This document shows, piece after piece, positions 53,801 to 62,323 of a stretch of 64,000 bases of DNA. The translations under genes and the position numbers were made by a program. The notes under the pieces were generated by a model. It searched no databases. It saw nothing but the letters and a program-made list of their open reading frames with translations, and had not been told where the DNA came from. Within the stretch, counting starts at the first letter, position 1, and each line of letters starts with the position of its first letter. This DNA is from Candidatus Iainarchaeum sp. (GTDB taxonomy: Archaea; Iainarchaeota; Iainarchaeia; Iainarchaeales; UBA10219), in assembly GCA_018304425.1 (NCBI GenBank), contig JAGVWE010000005.1:124001-188000 (forward strand). The letters run 5' to 3'.

Positions 53801-55492
53801 TTGTTGAAGAAGGAAGCCGAGCTGGAGAAGGCCTTGGAGGACATCAGTTACTCGAAGAACCGCATCGAGGGCCTCCACGAGGAGATGGCGGCCCTGCAGA
53901 AGGCGAAAACCTCTTGCCCGGTCTGCGAGAACGAGTTGACCGGGGAGCGGAAGGACAAGTTGCGCGCGAAAAAGGAGCGCGAGAAGGACGAGTTCGAGGC
54001 CCGCATCCAGGAAAAGCACGCCTTGCGCGTGGAAATCGCGCGCGAGAAGGACGAGTTGCGGCACACCCTCAACGAGATAATCAAGTTGCGCGCCCAGCTC
54101 GAGGACGTGGACGAGCTGAAGAAGAAGCTGGAGGACAACCGCAAGCGCGTGCTGGAGTTGACCGCGGAATTGAAGAAGGTGGACTTGCCGGGCCTCAAGG
54201 CCAGGGAAAAAGAGCAGCAGCACGAGCTCGAGCGCGTGGAACGCGAGTGCTCGCTGGCCGTGAAGGGCCTGGAGAACATGCAGGAATCCGCGGAGAACCT
54301 GGCGTTCAACCAGTTGATGGAGAAATTCAACGAAGCCAACGCCGAGCACGCGGAGCGGCAGGAGCGGTTGCTCAAGCTGGAAAGCGAGTTGAACAATGCC
54401 AGGGAGGCCAGGGAGCGGCTGGGCGGCGAGGCCAAGGCCCTGGAAGGCCAGGTAAAGGGGTTCGGCGAGCAGCGGATGGAGAACGAGCGCGCCCTCCAAG
54501 GCATTGAAGGGGAACTGGCGGAGAAGCAGCTGGAAATGGAGAAGTCCCGGCAGGAAACCGGGTTGATGGAGCAGGAAAAGCAGCGGGTGTCCGCGCGGGT
54601 GCACGCGGTGGCCGGCGAGAAAGGCGAACTAGAGGGAAGGATTTCCGGGCTGGAACGGGAACTCAACGAGTTCAATCTCGAGCAGTCGCGGAACGAGGTC
54701 CGAATCGTCGACCTGGAAGAGGAATTCAAGCCCTTCGCGTCCATCGAATTGCTGAAGGAAGCCGAGCTGCCCGCCCTGCGGAGCCGCCTGCCGAAAATCG
54801 AGGCCGAACTCGACAAAATCGGGGCGGTCAACATGAAGGCCATCCAGAGCTATGAAGACTACAAGAAGGAAGTCGAGGACGTGCGTGGCAAGGCGGCCGT
54901 GCTCGAAGGGGAGCGGAAGGCCGTGCTGGAAATGATTGACAAGATCGAGGTCAAGAAACTCAACGTGTTCATGGAGTGCTTCAACAAGGTCAGCTATTTC
55001 TTCGGCGAACTCTACAAGAGCGTCTTCCAGAAGGAGGGAAGGCTGGGCTTGTCCGATGCCGTGAACCCCTTGGCAGGCGGCCTCCTGATCCAGGCCAAGT
55101 ACAAGGAAGACAAGATGAAGAGCCTGGACGAGATGTCGGGCGGGGAAAAGTCGTTGACGGCGTTGGCGTTCCTGTTCGCCATCCAGCAATACCAGCCCTC
55201 GCCCTTCTATATCTTTGACGAGATTGACGCGGCCCTGGACAAGGAGAACTCGGTGCGTGTGGGCCTGATGATCCAGCAGGTGGCCCGGAAAAGCCAGGTC
55301 ATCAGCATCACGCACAATGATGCAGTCATCAAGCTGGCCGACCAGCTCATCGGCGTGGCCCTGAACAAGCAGAAGAGCAGCGTGGTGGGGTTGAAGCTCA
55401 AGGGCGTGCTTTCGGCCGGTGGGGTCTTGGGCGGCGGGGAGAAACCCGACGAGGTCAGCGACGAGGAAGGCGCGGAAGAGCTCTCCGCGTAG
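50801..55492 (+). CDS. SMC-like ATPase with zinc hook, carrying an intein
   Basis: The precursor has 1563 residues; 1012 remain after splicing. The head has MIRIARLRLKNFKSF, a Walker A GSNASGKSN split by the intein, and an SMC-type NPKERRQIIDRVAGLQEFEE. The C-terminal signature is SGGEKSLTALAFLFA, with Walker B FYIFDEIDAALD. Long coiled coils flank CPVC (first Cys at precursor residue 1039, about 488 after splicing), the Rad50-type zinc hook. No SMC hinge domain is present, and the spliced length is short for SMC. It probably organises or repairs chromosomes. A TTG two codons upstream is an alternative start. Confidence 0.92.
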   Translation: MIRIARLRLKNFKSFRKANIPFHEGFTCIAGSNASGKCVVGDTKVYLSDGSAKRIDELVEAALAKSQQPEKMEDGCFTLANPENVEVACLNTCSLKMEPMPVRSFIKRTSPATLLKLTTKSGRSVTATAYHPVYSLQDGKLKALQAGELKAGTRIAVPRRLVKETPDGFFRELIEAVAEEDNLYAPNYGEYREIARKWLKENGLTQKAGAARTGIPYLALKSLLDGQAMKLAYLFRLLKAAGHEAKEIACLVPMAKGKTGAKEVVIPWHNSKKFARLLGYLFAEGRNSTNNQVWFTNGTPEIVEDYASLCRQTLGIEPFVKKYKPNAWDAILFSNPASLFLDKFGLCRGKRTKHKRLNEFFIRHASPEELAEFLNGLYCGDGYVTGNTVELTSASRELALSVQRLLLMLDIPGRLKQRTKHATNTGRSGIYWSVSVFGQENLRKFNEKIRLVHEAKRRTLESAVAEPRRIHSNVDLIPGLQGVIRETCQVLGSHPMRKTDRYPKLQAYARNLCEVSRHGLQEVIEREFAPLAVASPEKLAGLRLLAESDVLWDEIVSIEALESAEEWVYDLCIDEHHNFVADNVFVHNSNILDSILFALGATSLKMLRASRLTDLVNHDADEDYAKAELVLNENGQEIEVKRLIDKKGRGAVKLNGKKKSLDEVTAYLEELGLRASGHNIVVQGDITKIIEMNPKERRQIIDRVAGLQEFEEKKEEALKKLEKVEQKVREVGIVLKERELYLGELEKERALALKFEQLNTELKQSKATILALEIKKVKAELASAEKKRESLQKQIDRLAREKEGLAEEGRKAGEKLEELTRKLLEASQKTYSGIGREIEEKKAEARVLRERLAGLNQRLQQDSLALQQRVDQAKNLAKTAGERERELHTARDKLQGLSESLKQLQGLIEAKSKTVSAKSGALKAKEGQIEGLKARALEHKEALMGTHGEIAWAENLLASREHSIEAVEKENAALHKKLEEKGELLKRLRELEKRKDHEQALLKKEAELEKALEDISYSKNRIEGLHEEMAALQKAKTSCPVCENELTGERKDKLRAKKEREKDEFEARIQEKHALRVEIAREKDELRHTLNEIIKLRAQLEDVDELKKKLEDNRKRVLELTAELKKVDLPGLKAREKEQQHELERVERECSLAVKGLENMQESAENLAFNQLMEKFNEANAEHAERQERLLKLESELNNAREARERLGGEAKALEGQVKGFGEQRMENERALQGIEGELAEKQLEMEKSRQETGLMEQEKQRVSARVHAVAGEKGELEGRISGLERELNEFNLEQSRNEVRIVDLEEEFKPFASIELLKEAELPALRSRLPKIEAELDKIGAVNMKAIQSYEDYKKEVEDVRGKAAVLEGERKAVLEMIDKIEVKKLNVFMECFNKVSYFFGELYKSVFQKEGRLGLSDAVNPLAGGLLIQAKYKEDKMKSLDEMSGGEKSLTALAFLFAIQQYQPSPFYIFDEIDAALDKENSVRVGLMIQQVARKSQVISITHNDAVIKLADQLIGVALNKQKSSVVGLKLKGVLSAGGVLGGGEKPDEVSDEEGAEELSA
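50912..52564 (+). mobile_element. Intein with LAGLIDADG homing endonuclease in the SMC P-loop
   Basis: The intein has 551 residues and is inserted between Lys and Ser of GSNASGK/SN. It begins CVVGDTKVYLSDG (Cys1). Block B is SVTATAYHPVY, with the TxxH pattern. The two DOD endonuclease motifs are LLGYLFAEGR and FLNGLYCGDGYVTG. The C-terminal blocks read VYDLCIDEHHNFVADNVFVH, ending in His-Asn, with Ser as the +1 residue. All splicing residues are present. The endonuclease acidic residues read Glu in the first motif and Asp in the second, so it may be active. Confidence 0.95.
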
Positions 55493-55582
55493 GCCAGGCA
55501 CAAGGTATAAATACCTTTCCCAAGTCAATTTTGGAATGAATGGCCCGATTTGGGTCGTTAAAGCTATTTTGGAGGGGTTGGA

Positions 55583-57631
55583 TTGGAATTGATTTTGCTC
55601 GTGTTCGCAATCAGCGTGCTATCCGTCGGGTTCGCGGGGTATCTCGCCAATTACGTCCTGAAGAAGGACACGGGGACCCCGAAAATGCGGGAAATCAGCA
55701 ACGCCATCATGGAGGGCGCGAACGCCTTCCTCAAAAGGCAGTACAAGACCATCGCGGTCATCTGCGTGGTGCTTGCGGTCCTGATCATGGGCGCCTATGC
55801 CTTGACCGGCAAGGTCGACTTCGGCCTCAAGACCGCGGTTGCCTTCGTGTTCGGGGCCTTTTGCTCCGCGCTGTCGGGTTACATCGGCATGTGGATTTCC
55901 ATCCGCGCCAACATCCGCGCGGCCTCCGGCGCGCAGCGCAGCCTCAACGAGGCGTTGACCATTGCCTTGCGCGGCGGAGCGGTGTCCGGCATCATCATCG
56001 TGGCCTTGTCCTTGCTGGGCGTGAGCGCACTCTATTACTTCTACGGGCTCTCCGCGCCCCTCACGGAAGTGCCTTTCCTGATCGTGGGCTTTGGATTTGG
56101 GGCCAGCTTCGTGGCCTTGTTCGCGCAACTCGGCGGCGGCATTTACACGAAAGCGGCTGACGTCGGCGCGGACCTGGTCGGAAAAGTCGAAGCCGGCATC
56201 CCGGAAGACGACCCCAGGAACCCCGCCGTCATCGCGGACCTCGTCGGAGACAACGTCGGCGACTGCGCGGGAAGGGGGGCCGACTTGTTTGAAAGCACGG
56301 CCGCCGAAAACATCGGGGCCATGATCCTTGGAGTGGCCTTGTTTCCCGTGTTCGGCGTGAACGGCATCGTGTTCCCCCTAGTGGCAAGGGCCTTCGGCTT
56401 GATCGCCTCCATTATCGGGATCATGGCCGTGAAGGCCAGGGAAGACGAGGACCCCATGAACGCCTTGAACCGCGGCTATCTGATTACCTCGGTGCTGGCC
56501 GCCATTGCCTTCTACATCGCCACCCAGTGGCTGTTGGGCAACATCCTGTTCTTCTACGCCGGCCTCGTAGGCATCCTGGCCAGCATTGCCTTCGTCTACA
56601 TCACCATCTACTACACGGACCAAAAGTATGGGCCCGTTAAGTCGATTGCGGAGGCCTCGAAGACCGGGCACGCGACCAACATCATCGCGGGATTTGGGGT
56701 GGGACTCGAATGCGTGGCGGCACCGGTCATCGTCTTGAGCGCGGCCCTCATGGGCTCGTTCATGATTGGCGAGCTGTCCGGGTATGCGAACGGCGGCTTA
56801 TACGGAACGGCCATCGCGACCATGGGCATGCTTTCAACGGCTGCCTTCGTCTTGGCCATGGACACTTTCGGCCCCATCACGGACAACGCCGGGGGAATCG
56901 TGGAGATGAGCAAGAGCCCGGAAAAAGTCCGGAAGATCACGGACCGGCTGGACGCGGTCGGCAACACCACCAAGGCCCTGACGAAGGGCTACGCGGTGGG
57001 CTCGGCCGGCCTCGCGGCGTTCCTGTTGTTCACGGCCTACATGGATGAAGTCACGAAACTGGTGGGGCACCCCATGACGGTGAATCTCGCCAAAGTGGAC
57101 GTGTTCGTGGGCGGGTTGCTGGGCGCCATGCTGGTGTTCCTGTTCAGCAGCTACGCCATCAAGGCCGTTGGAAAGACCGCGGGCAGCGTCATCGAGGAAG
57201 TCCGGAGGCAGTTCAGGGAAATCCCCGGCCTCATGAAGGGAAAAGCCAAGCCCGACTACGCGAAATGCGTGGACATCTGCACCACGGCCGCCTTGAAGGA
57301 AATGGTGTTGCCAGGGCTTCTCGTGGTTTTCATGACCCTGGCCGTAGGCTATGTCCTCAAAGCCGAGGCCGCGGCGGCTTTCCTGATGGTGGGAACCATG
57401 AGCGGAATCCTCATGGCCTTGCTGCTCAACACGGGTGGAGGCGCCTGGGACAACGCCAAGAAATACATTGAAACCGGTGCCTTTGGCGGCAAGGGAAGCG
57501 AAGCCCACAAGGCCGCCGTAACCGGGGACACGGTGGGGGATCCCTTCAAGGACACGGCAGGCCCGAGCCTGCACGTGTTAATCAAGCTCTTGGGAACCCT
57601 TACCCTGGTGCTCGCGCCCCTATTCATATAG
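55583..57631 (+). CDS. hppA: Membrane-bound proton-pumping pyrophosphatase
   Basis: The 682-residue protein has about 16 membrane helices. The catalytic block is DVGADLVGKVEAGIPEDDPR, then GDNVGDCAGRGADLFES, and near the end GDTVGDPFKDTAGP. In GNTTKALTKG the Lys and the later Thr are the residues of potassium-independent enzymes. It couples PPi hydrolysis to proton (or sodium) export, saving energy. The start is a TTG six bases after GGAGGGG. Confidence 0.95.
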   Translation: MELILLVFAISVLSVGFAGYLANYVLKKDTGTPKMREISNAIMEGANAFLKRQYKTIAVICVVLAVLIMGAYALTGKVDFGLKTAVAFVFGAFCSALSGYIGMWISIRANIRAASGAQRSLNEALTIALRGGAVSGIIIVALSLLGVSALYYFYGLSAPLTEVPFLIVGFGFGASFVALFAQLGGGIYTKAADVGADLVGKVEAGIPEDDPRNPAVIADLVGDNVGDCAGRGADLFESTAAENIGAMILGVALFPVFGVNGIVFPLVARAFGLIASIIGIMAVKAREDEDPMNALNRGYLITSVLAAIAFYIATQWLLGNILFFYAGLVGILASIAFVYITIYYTDQKYGPVKSIAEASKTGHATNIIAGFGVGLECVAAPVIVLSAALMGSFMIGELSGYANGGLYGTAIATMGMLSTAAFVLAMDTFGPITDNAGGIVEMSKSPEKVRKITDRLDAVGNTTKALTKGYAVGSAGLAAFLLFTAYMDEVTKLVGHPMTVNLAKVDVFVGGLLGAMLVFLFSSYAIKAVGKTAGSVIEEVRRQFREIPGLMKGKAKPDYAKCVDICTTAALKEMVLPGLLVVFMTLAVGYVLKAEAAAAFLMVGTMSGILMALLLNTGGGAWDNAKKYIETGAFGGKGSEAHKAAVTGDTVGDPFKDTAGPSLHVLIKLLGTLTLVLAPLFI

Positions 57632-57706
57632 TGGCGCGCACCCCCTCCTTTTTCCCTCTTCTTTTTATTTCTTTGGCCCCCCCTACAATTACGTCGGTGC
57701 AGCTTC

Positions 57707-58477
57707 ATGGAAGAAAAACAACGCTCCTTGCTCGTCATCCTGATTGCGGCCCTGATTTTCGGGTTGGGCGCCTTCTCCGGCCCCACGTTCTTGGGCCTCT
57801 TGTCGGGCGAAAACGGTTTGGGGAGTCCGGGCCTGCCAGCCATCCAGTCCAGCGGGCAGACCGCCAGCATCAACATCGTGGCGGTAACCAGCCAGGGCGG
57901 CGGAGAGGTGTCCAAGGGAGTCGTCGAGTTGGTGCCGGGAAAGGGCCGCGTGTTAATCAACACCAACCCCTTTGTGGAACCGGACACGCAGTACTCGTTT
58001 GAGACCGCTGCCCAGGTAGCCGAAGGGGTCACGGGAAAGAGCTTGAAGAACGTGGACATCATTTTCACGGTCGAAGAATCCAAGGCCAAGCTGGTGGGCG
58101 GTCCCTCCGCAGGCGCGGCCTTCACCGTGGCCACCATCGCGGCCGTGGAAGGCCGGAAAGTGCGGACCGATGCCGCCATCACGGGAACCATGGACAAGAC
58201 CGGCCGGATCGGCCCCATCGGCGGCGTGCTCGAGAAAATGGTGGCCTTCGGCGAACTCGGCGGCAAACTCTTCCTGGTACCCAAGGGACAGGGCACCGTC
58301 AACTACCTGGTCGAGGAACCGGCCGGCGAGGGAAGGCAGGGGCCCTACCTCATCAAGCGGTTCCGCATGACGCAAAAGGCCCTGAAACTCGATGACTACG
58401 CCAAGGAACATTTCGAGGGAATGAAGGTAGTGGAAGTAGCGCACGTCGATGAAGCCCTGGCGCTGCTGGTACAATAG
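57707..58477 (+). CDS. Membrane-anchored Lon-like S16 protease
   Basis: The protein has 256 residues. One N-terminal membrane helix (about 7-30) anchors a Lon-type proteolytic domain. The catalytic Ser is in GGPSAGAAF (about 128) and the Lys is in GGVLEKMVA (about 171). There is no ATPase domain, as in the detached Lon-like proteins. The active site should face outside if the N-terminus is inside. It converges with a second S16 protein. Confidence 0.85.
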   Translation: MEEKQRSLLVILIAALIFGLGAFSGPTFLGLLSGENGLGSPGLPAIQSSGQTASINIVAVTSQGGGEVSKGVVELVPGKGRVLINTNPFVEPDTQYSFETAAQVAEGVTGKSLKNVDIIFTVEESKAKLVGGPSAGAAFTVATIAAVEGRKVRTDAAITGTMDKTGRIGPIGGVLEKMVAFGELGGKLFLVPKGQGTVNYLVEEPAGEGRQGPYLIKRFRMTQKALKLDDYAKEHFEGMKVVEVAHVDEALALLVQ

Positions 58478-58485
58478 GTCACGCG

Positions 58486-60936
58486 TTATTTTTTCGGCTC
58501 TGGCTTCTTTTTGGGGAGTGGCTTGACCTGCTTCCGCACCGAGCGCTGGACTTCCGACCAATCGCTTTCAACTCTCCCTACTGCCTGCCTTGCCTGGTCG
58601 GCTGCCACAACCTGGTCAATGGACTCCTCTTCGGCCAGGGCCTCGTACAACTGCTTGACCTTGGCATTGTATTCGTTGGTGAGTTTCCGGAAGTCCTCGG
58701 GGGAGATGCTGCGCTGCTTGAGGCTCCGCCGCAGGTCCCTGGACTTCATGTCAAACAACAAGAGGTCGGCGCGCAGCTTGTCCGAGGCAAAGGACTCCTC
58801 GGTCTTGGCTTCCCGCATGCGGAGCAGCCTCCGCAGTTGCTCGGACAACCGGCCTGACTCGGAGAGGTACTCGTCCTGGGAGAGCCTGCCCCTTGAAAGC
58901 CTTTCCTCGATTTCCCGCTGCTTTTGCTTGACCCCCTTTATTTCCTCGTACACCGAGTACTTGACGTCCGACTTCCGGGCTTTCAGTATCTTGAGCAGCA
59001 ACACCAGCAGCACGATGAACAACACGGTGGGCAGGAGGAAAAACATGAGGTACCACTTGGTCTGATCGGTTTTCACGACCTCGTCGACGGCCGACTCCGA
59101 GCCCGTGTAGGGCTTGGCGGCGTTCTTTTCATAGAACTCGCTGACCTCTTCCACGGTCTTGAAGAGGCTCTCCGCCAACATGGCCAGGCTCAACCCGTTC
59201 TTCAGGGAGGAAAGGGCATCGCTTTTGTGGTTCAATTCCTTGTAGTAAACGGCTTCCTCCAGGTAATAGCGGGCGTGGTCGAGGTAGAGGTTGGCCCAGA
59301 CATGCCGGTACTTGGAGTTGGCAATGGCCGAGCCCAAGTCGGCCAGTTTCTTGCGGAGGCTGGCCTCGAGCTTGACGGCATCGTCTTCCTTGGCCAGGCG
59401 CTTGCCCTCGATCAAGGCCTGCGCCGAGGCCGCGTTGAACAGGGCCGAGAGGCTCCAGCCACGCTTGAGTTCCTCCCGCGCCGAGGCAATCCGCCGCTCA
59501 ATGTCCTCGATGTCCTCGCCCTTGAAAACCGTCAACCCGTTTTCCGCCTTCACCAGCAGGTCCTGCACGCGTTCCACGAAGTCAGGCAAGGGCTTCACCT
59601 TCTTCTGGGAGACCTTGGCCGCCTCGAAGAATTCCCGGGCCACCAGCAGCCAGGCCCTTGCGGACTCGAACTTGTAGAGGGCGTCGATGACGGCTTCCTT
59701 CTTGTCGGCCGAGCCCCCCGCCGAGACCACGATGGTCTGGCCGCGGGACAACTCGTTCAAGGTGGTTTCGGCCCAGCCCAGCCGCTGCTGCGCGGAAACC
59801 ATCCACTCCAGGCGGTCAACGGGCATGAACTCGGACAATTGCTTCTTCAAGTCCACGAGTTCCTGCTTGAGCAAATCCACTTTCAGGTCGAAAACCGTGG
59901 AATCGTCGGACAACAGCGAGGGGTTTTCCGCGATGTCCTTGATGAGCATGGCGTTGACCCTTGCCAGGAATGCGAAGTTCGCGCTGCTGTACAGGTAGCC
60001 CTGGTCCAGGAGGATATCGGCCGTTTTGAGGTTCTTTTCCGCGTTGTTGAGGCTAGCCACCATCCGGCCGATGATGGAAACGTCTTCAATCAGGGTCGAG
60101 GAAAGCGCGTTCCGCGCCTCCTTCATGAGCTGCTTGGTTTCCTTCAAGTGCTTCCGGGTAATCTCCTTCATGGGCAGCAGTTCCTCTGCCGGCGTGGTCG
60201 GCTTTGGGACGAATTCGGGGGGCTCCTTTTCCGCCAACTCCTTGATGTCAATCTGCGATACATCCGTGTATGCGTACTTCAGGACGTCGTCCAGGGTGGA
60301 GGCCTCGACCACGTAGAGCCCCCACTTGTCCTTCGCGTACTGAATGAGGTTGATGGATTCGACGCCCGACTCGAGTTTCTCGATGCGGCGGGCTTCCCCC
60401 GAGGGAATCATGAACAGCTTCATGCCCCCGTCCTTCGCTGCCCTGGCCTTTTCGAAGACCCCTCCCACCGTGCCCACGATTCCGTCCTCGGAAATCGTGC
60501 CCGTGATGCTCACGTCTCGGGGAACGGTTTTTCCCTGCAGCAGGGCCGCCACCATGTAAGCCATGGCCGCTCCCGCCGAGGGCCCCTCGACCACGGCAGC
60601 GGTTGAACCAATCGAGAACTTGTAGTCGAACTTCTCCCATTCAGGAGAATACTTTTTTGCGGCCTGGACCGCGGCCTTTTCAGCGCTCTGCGTGGTCGTG
60701 CCCACCAGGGGGTTGACGGAAGTCCAGACCTTTCCGGTGCCGGGAACCAGTTCCAGGTAGAGGTCGGCTGAAAGCCCCTCGCCGTCGCCCGTGACGGCAA
60801 AAATCTTCATGGCCCCGCTGCGCACCTCGCCCTGGGACGCGGGCACGGCTTCCACGGCCCAGGCAAGCTGGCCAAGGCTGAACAGGAACAGGAAAACCAG
60901 TGCCACCTGCTTATTGAAAGCCAACCATTCACCCAA
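58486..60936 (-). CDS. Secreted/membrane Lon-like S16 protease with long helical region
   Basis: The protein has 816 residues. A signal peptide (about 8-27) is followed by a Lon-like domain with Ser in EGPSAGAAMAY (about 119) and Lys in GGVFEKARAA (about 161). About 400 residues of helical repeats come next, then one membrane helix (about 635-658, FFLLPTVLFIVLLVLLL). A cytoplasmic coiled coil and a Lys/Pro tail end the protein. It may degrade surface or membrane proteins. The start used is a TTG; another TTG four codons later is 26 bases from a TATA-like ATTATATG and may be the true one. Confidence 0.82.
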   Translation of the reverse strand: MGEWLAFNKQVALVFLFLFSLGQLAWAVEAVPASQGEVRSGAMKIFAVTGDGEGLSADLYLELVPGTGKVWTSVNPLVGTTTQSAEKAAVQAAKKYSPEWEKFDYKFSIGSTAAVVEGPSAGAAMAYMVAALLQGKTVPRDVSITGTISEDGIVGTVGGVFEKARAAKDGGMKLFMIPSGEARRIEKLESGVESINLIQYAKDKWGLYVVEASTLDDVLKYAYTDVSQIDIKELAEKEPPEFVPKPTTPAEELLPMKEITRKHLKETKQLMKEARNALSSTLIEDVSIIGRMVASLNNAEKNLKTADILLDQGYLYSSANFAFLARVNAMLIKDIAENPSLLSDDSTVFDLKVDLLKQELVDLKKQLSEFMPVDRLEWMVSAQQRLGWAETTLNELSRGQTIVVSAGGSADKKEAVIDALYKFESARAWLLVAREFFEAAKVSQKKVKPLPDFVERVQDLLVKAENGLTVFKGEDIEDIERRIASAREELKRGWSLSALFNAASAQALIEGKRLAKEDDAVKLEASLRKKLADLGSAIANSKYRHVWANLYLDHARYYLEEAVYYKELNHKSDALSSLKNGLSLAMLAESLFKTVEEVSEFYEKNAAKPYTGSESAVDEVVKTDQTKWYLMFFLLPTVLFIVLLVLLLKILKARKSDVKYSVYEEIKGVKQKQREIEERLSRGRLSQDEYLSESGRLSEQLRRLLRMREAKTEESFASDKLRADLLLFDMKSRDLRRSLKQRSISPEDFRKLTNEYNAKVKQLYEALAEEESIDQVVAADQARQAVGRVESDWSEVQRSVRKQVKPLPKKKPEPKK

Positions 60937-61080
60937 TCGAATTCATATAATTAAGGGGCCGGGATTTAAATAGTTTTCCCGGTGGCTGGCAACGCCTTAA
61001 ACGTGGATAAACAGGGGCATGCCCCGAAAAAAGAGGGAAACGGATTGCTGGTTTCGGCCCTGGCCCTTCGGCCATTGGCC

Positions 61081-61389
61081 TCAGCCGAACAATCCTGCGA
61101 GTCCTTCCGCTGCTTCCGCTTCCGATTTGCCGGCATCTTCCTTCTTCTCTTCCTTCTTGGCTTCGCCGGCGTGGCCTGCTGCGGCTGCTGGTGCGGCGGC
61201 TGCGGCTGGCGCGAAGGCTGCCTGCTTGATTGCGTCGTCGATGTTCACGTCCTTGAGGGACGCGACCAGCGCCTTCACCTGCGCTGAATCAGCCTTGACT
61301 CCGGCTGCTTCCAGCACCTTGGTTACGTGCGCTTCGTCGACTGGCTGCTTTACGGAATGCAAGAGCATTGCAGTGTAGACGTACTCCAT
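61081..61389 (-). CDS. rpl12: Ribosomal protein P1 (archaeal L12)
   Basis: The 102-residue stalk protein begins MEYVYTAMLLHSVKQPVDE, as in archaeal P1. An Ala-rich hinge follows, and the protein ends in a charged KKEEKKEDAGKSEAE segment plus AEGLAGLFG, the tip that contacts translation GTPases. GAGGTGAAAA before the ATG is a good ribosome site. It is the last gene of the L1-L10-P1 operon. Confidence 0.96.
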   Translation of the reverse strand: MEYVYTAMLLHSVKQPVDEAHVTKVLEAAGVKADSAQVKALVASLKDVNIDDAIKQAAFAPAAAAAPAAAAGHAGEAKKEEKKEDAGKSEAEAAEGLAGLFG

Positions 61390-61429
61390 TTTTTCACCTC
61401 GCAAGATTTTTTTGTAAGCCTTACTCCCT

Positions 61430-62323
61430 TCACTCCTTCTTCTCCGGTGCCTCGGCCTTCGAGGCCTCGGCCGCCGCCGCTGGTCCCTTGACCAGGCCCT
61501 TCAACGCGCCTGCCTGGGCGCTGGCCTTGGCCAGCAACAGGGGCGTGGTCTCGGCCGTGAAAATGCCGGCCTCCAGGGCCAATGCCCTGGCTTCCCTCGC
61601 CGCCTTGCCGATAAGCAGGGGCGTGGTCTGCACCGTCAAGTACGCGATGTTGAACGCCAAGTTGAAGGCCTGGGTGTGGGCGACGACGAAGTCGTTGAAC
61701 ACCTGGTCCAAGTCGATGTCAAGGACGTCGGCCTTGTAAATCAGGCCCTTCTCCAGGGCAGCTGAAACCCGCATCGCGATTTTGATGGGCTTGATGTTGA
61801 GCTTGGAAAGCGTGGATGCAACGGGCTTGGTGATGGGCTGGCCCTTCTTCGTGACCACCTTGTCTTCGACGACGTGAATGGTTGCACCCATCGGCCGGAC
61901 GTTCAAGCCGGCTGCCTTGAGGTCGGACAGGGCCGGGCCAGGCGGCAGGCCCGTGTCCCCCGCCGGCACCGTGATGTCTTCAGGGGCCAGTTGGCCTTCC
62001 TTGGCAAAGGCAGCGCCCTTGTTCTTCTTGATAAACCCATACAATTCAAAGGGGTTCATCTTGCTGAAAATGATGCCCACGCTGCCCTTGACGTTCTCGG
62101 TGAGGCCCGCTCCCTTGAGCCTGGATTCCTCGATGGCCTTCTGCACCACCCTCGCCTTGGACACCCTGACCACGGCATTGGGGTAGAGTTTCTTCCGCAA
62201 CTGCGCGAAGAGGTTGGCCGGGAACCTTTCCAGGTCGGCCACGGCGATGACCGGGTAACTGTTCAGCAAATCCTTGATCTCGGCCAGCTGCTGCTTCTTC
62301 CACTTGAGGGTGTGGGACTTCAT
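61430..62323 (-). CDS. rplP0: Ribosomal protein uL10 (P0)
   Basis: The 297-residue base of the ribosomal stalk binds 23S rRNA through its N-terminal domain (WKKQQLAEIKDLLNSYPVIA) and P1 dimers through C-terminal helices. The central archaeal insert is present (EDITVPAGDTGLPPGPALSD). The C-terminal tail is Ala/Glu/Lys-rich but lacks the clear GLFG-type end seen in P1. It overlaps the L1 gene by four bases (ATGA), so translation is coupled. Confidence 0.95.
   Translation of the reverse strand: MKSHTLKWKKQQLAEIKDLLNSYPVIAVADLERFPANLFAQLRKKLYPNAVVRVSKARVVQKAIEESRLKGAGLTENVKGSVGIIFSKMNPFELYGFIKKNKGAAFAKEGQLAPEDITVPAGDTGLPPGPALSDLKAAGLNVRPMGATIHVVEDKVVTKKGQPITKPVASTLSKLNIKPIKIAMRVSAALEKGLIYKADVLDIDLDQVFNDFVVAHTQAFNLAFNIAYLTVQTTPLLIGKAAREARALALEAGIFTAETTPLLLAKASAQAGALKGLVKGPAAAAEASKAEAPEKKE

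Noticed and set aside
52565-55492. Annotation as plain Rad50
   Set aside because: The head regions follow SMC rather than Rad50 signatures and no Mre11 gene is adjacent, although the CPVC hook is Rad50-like.
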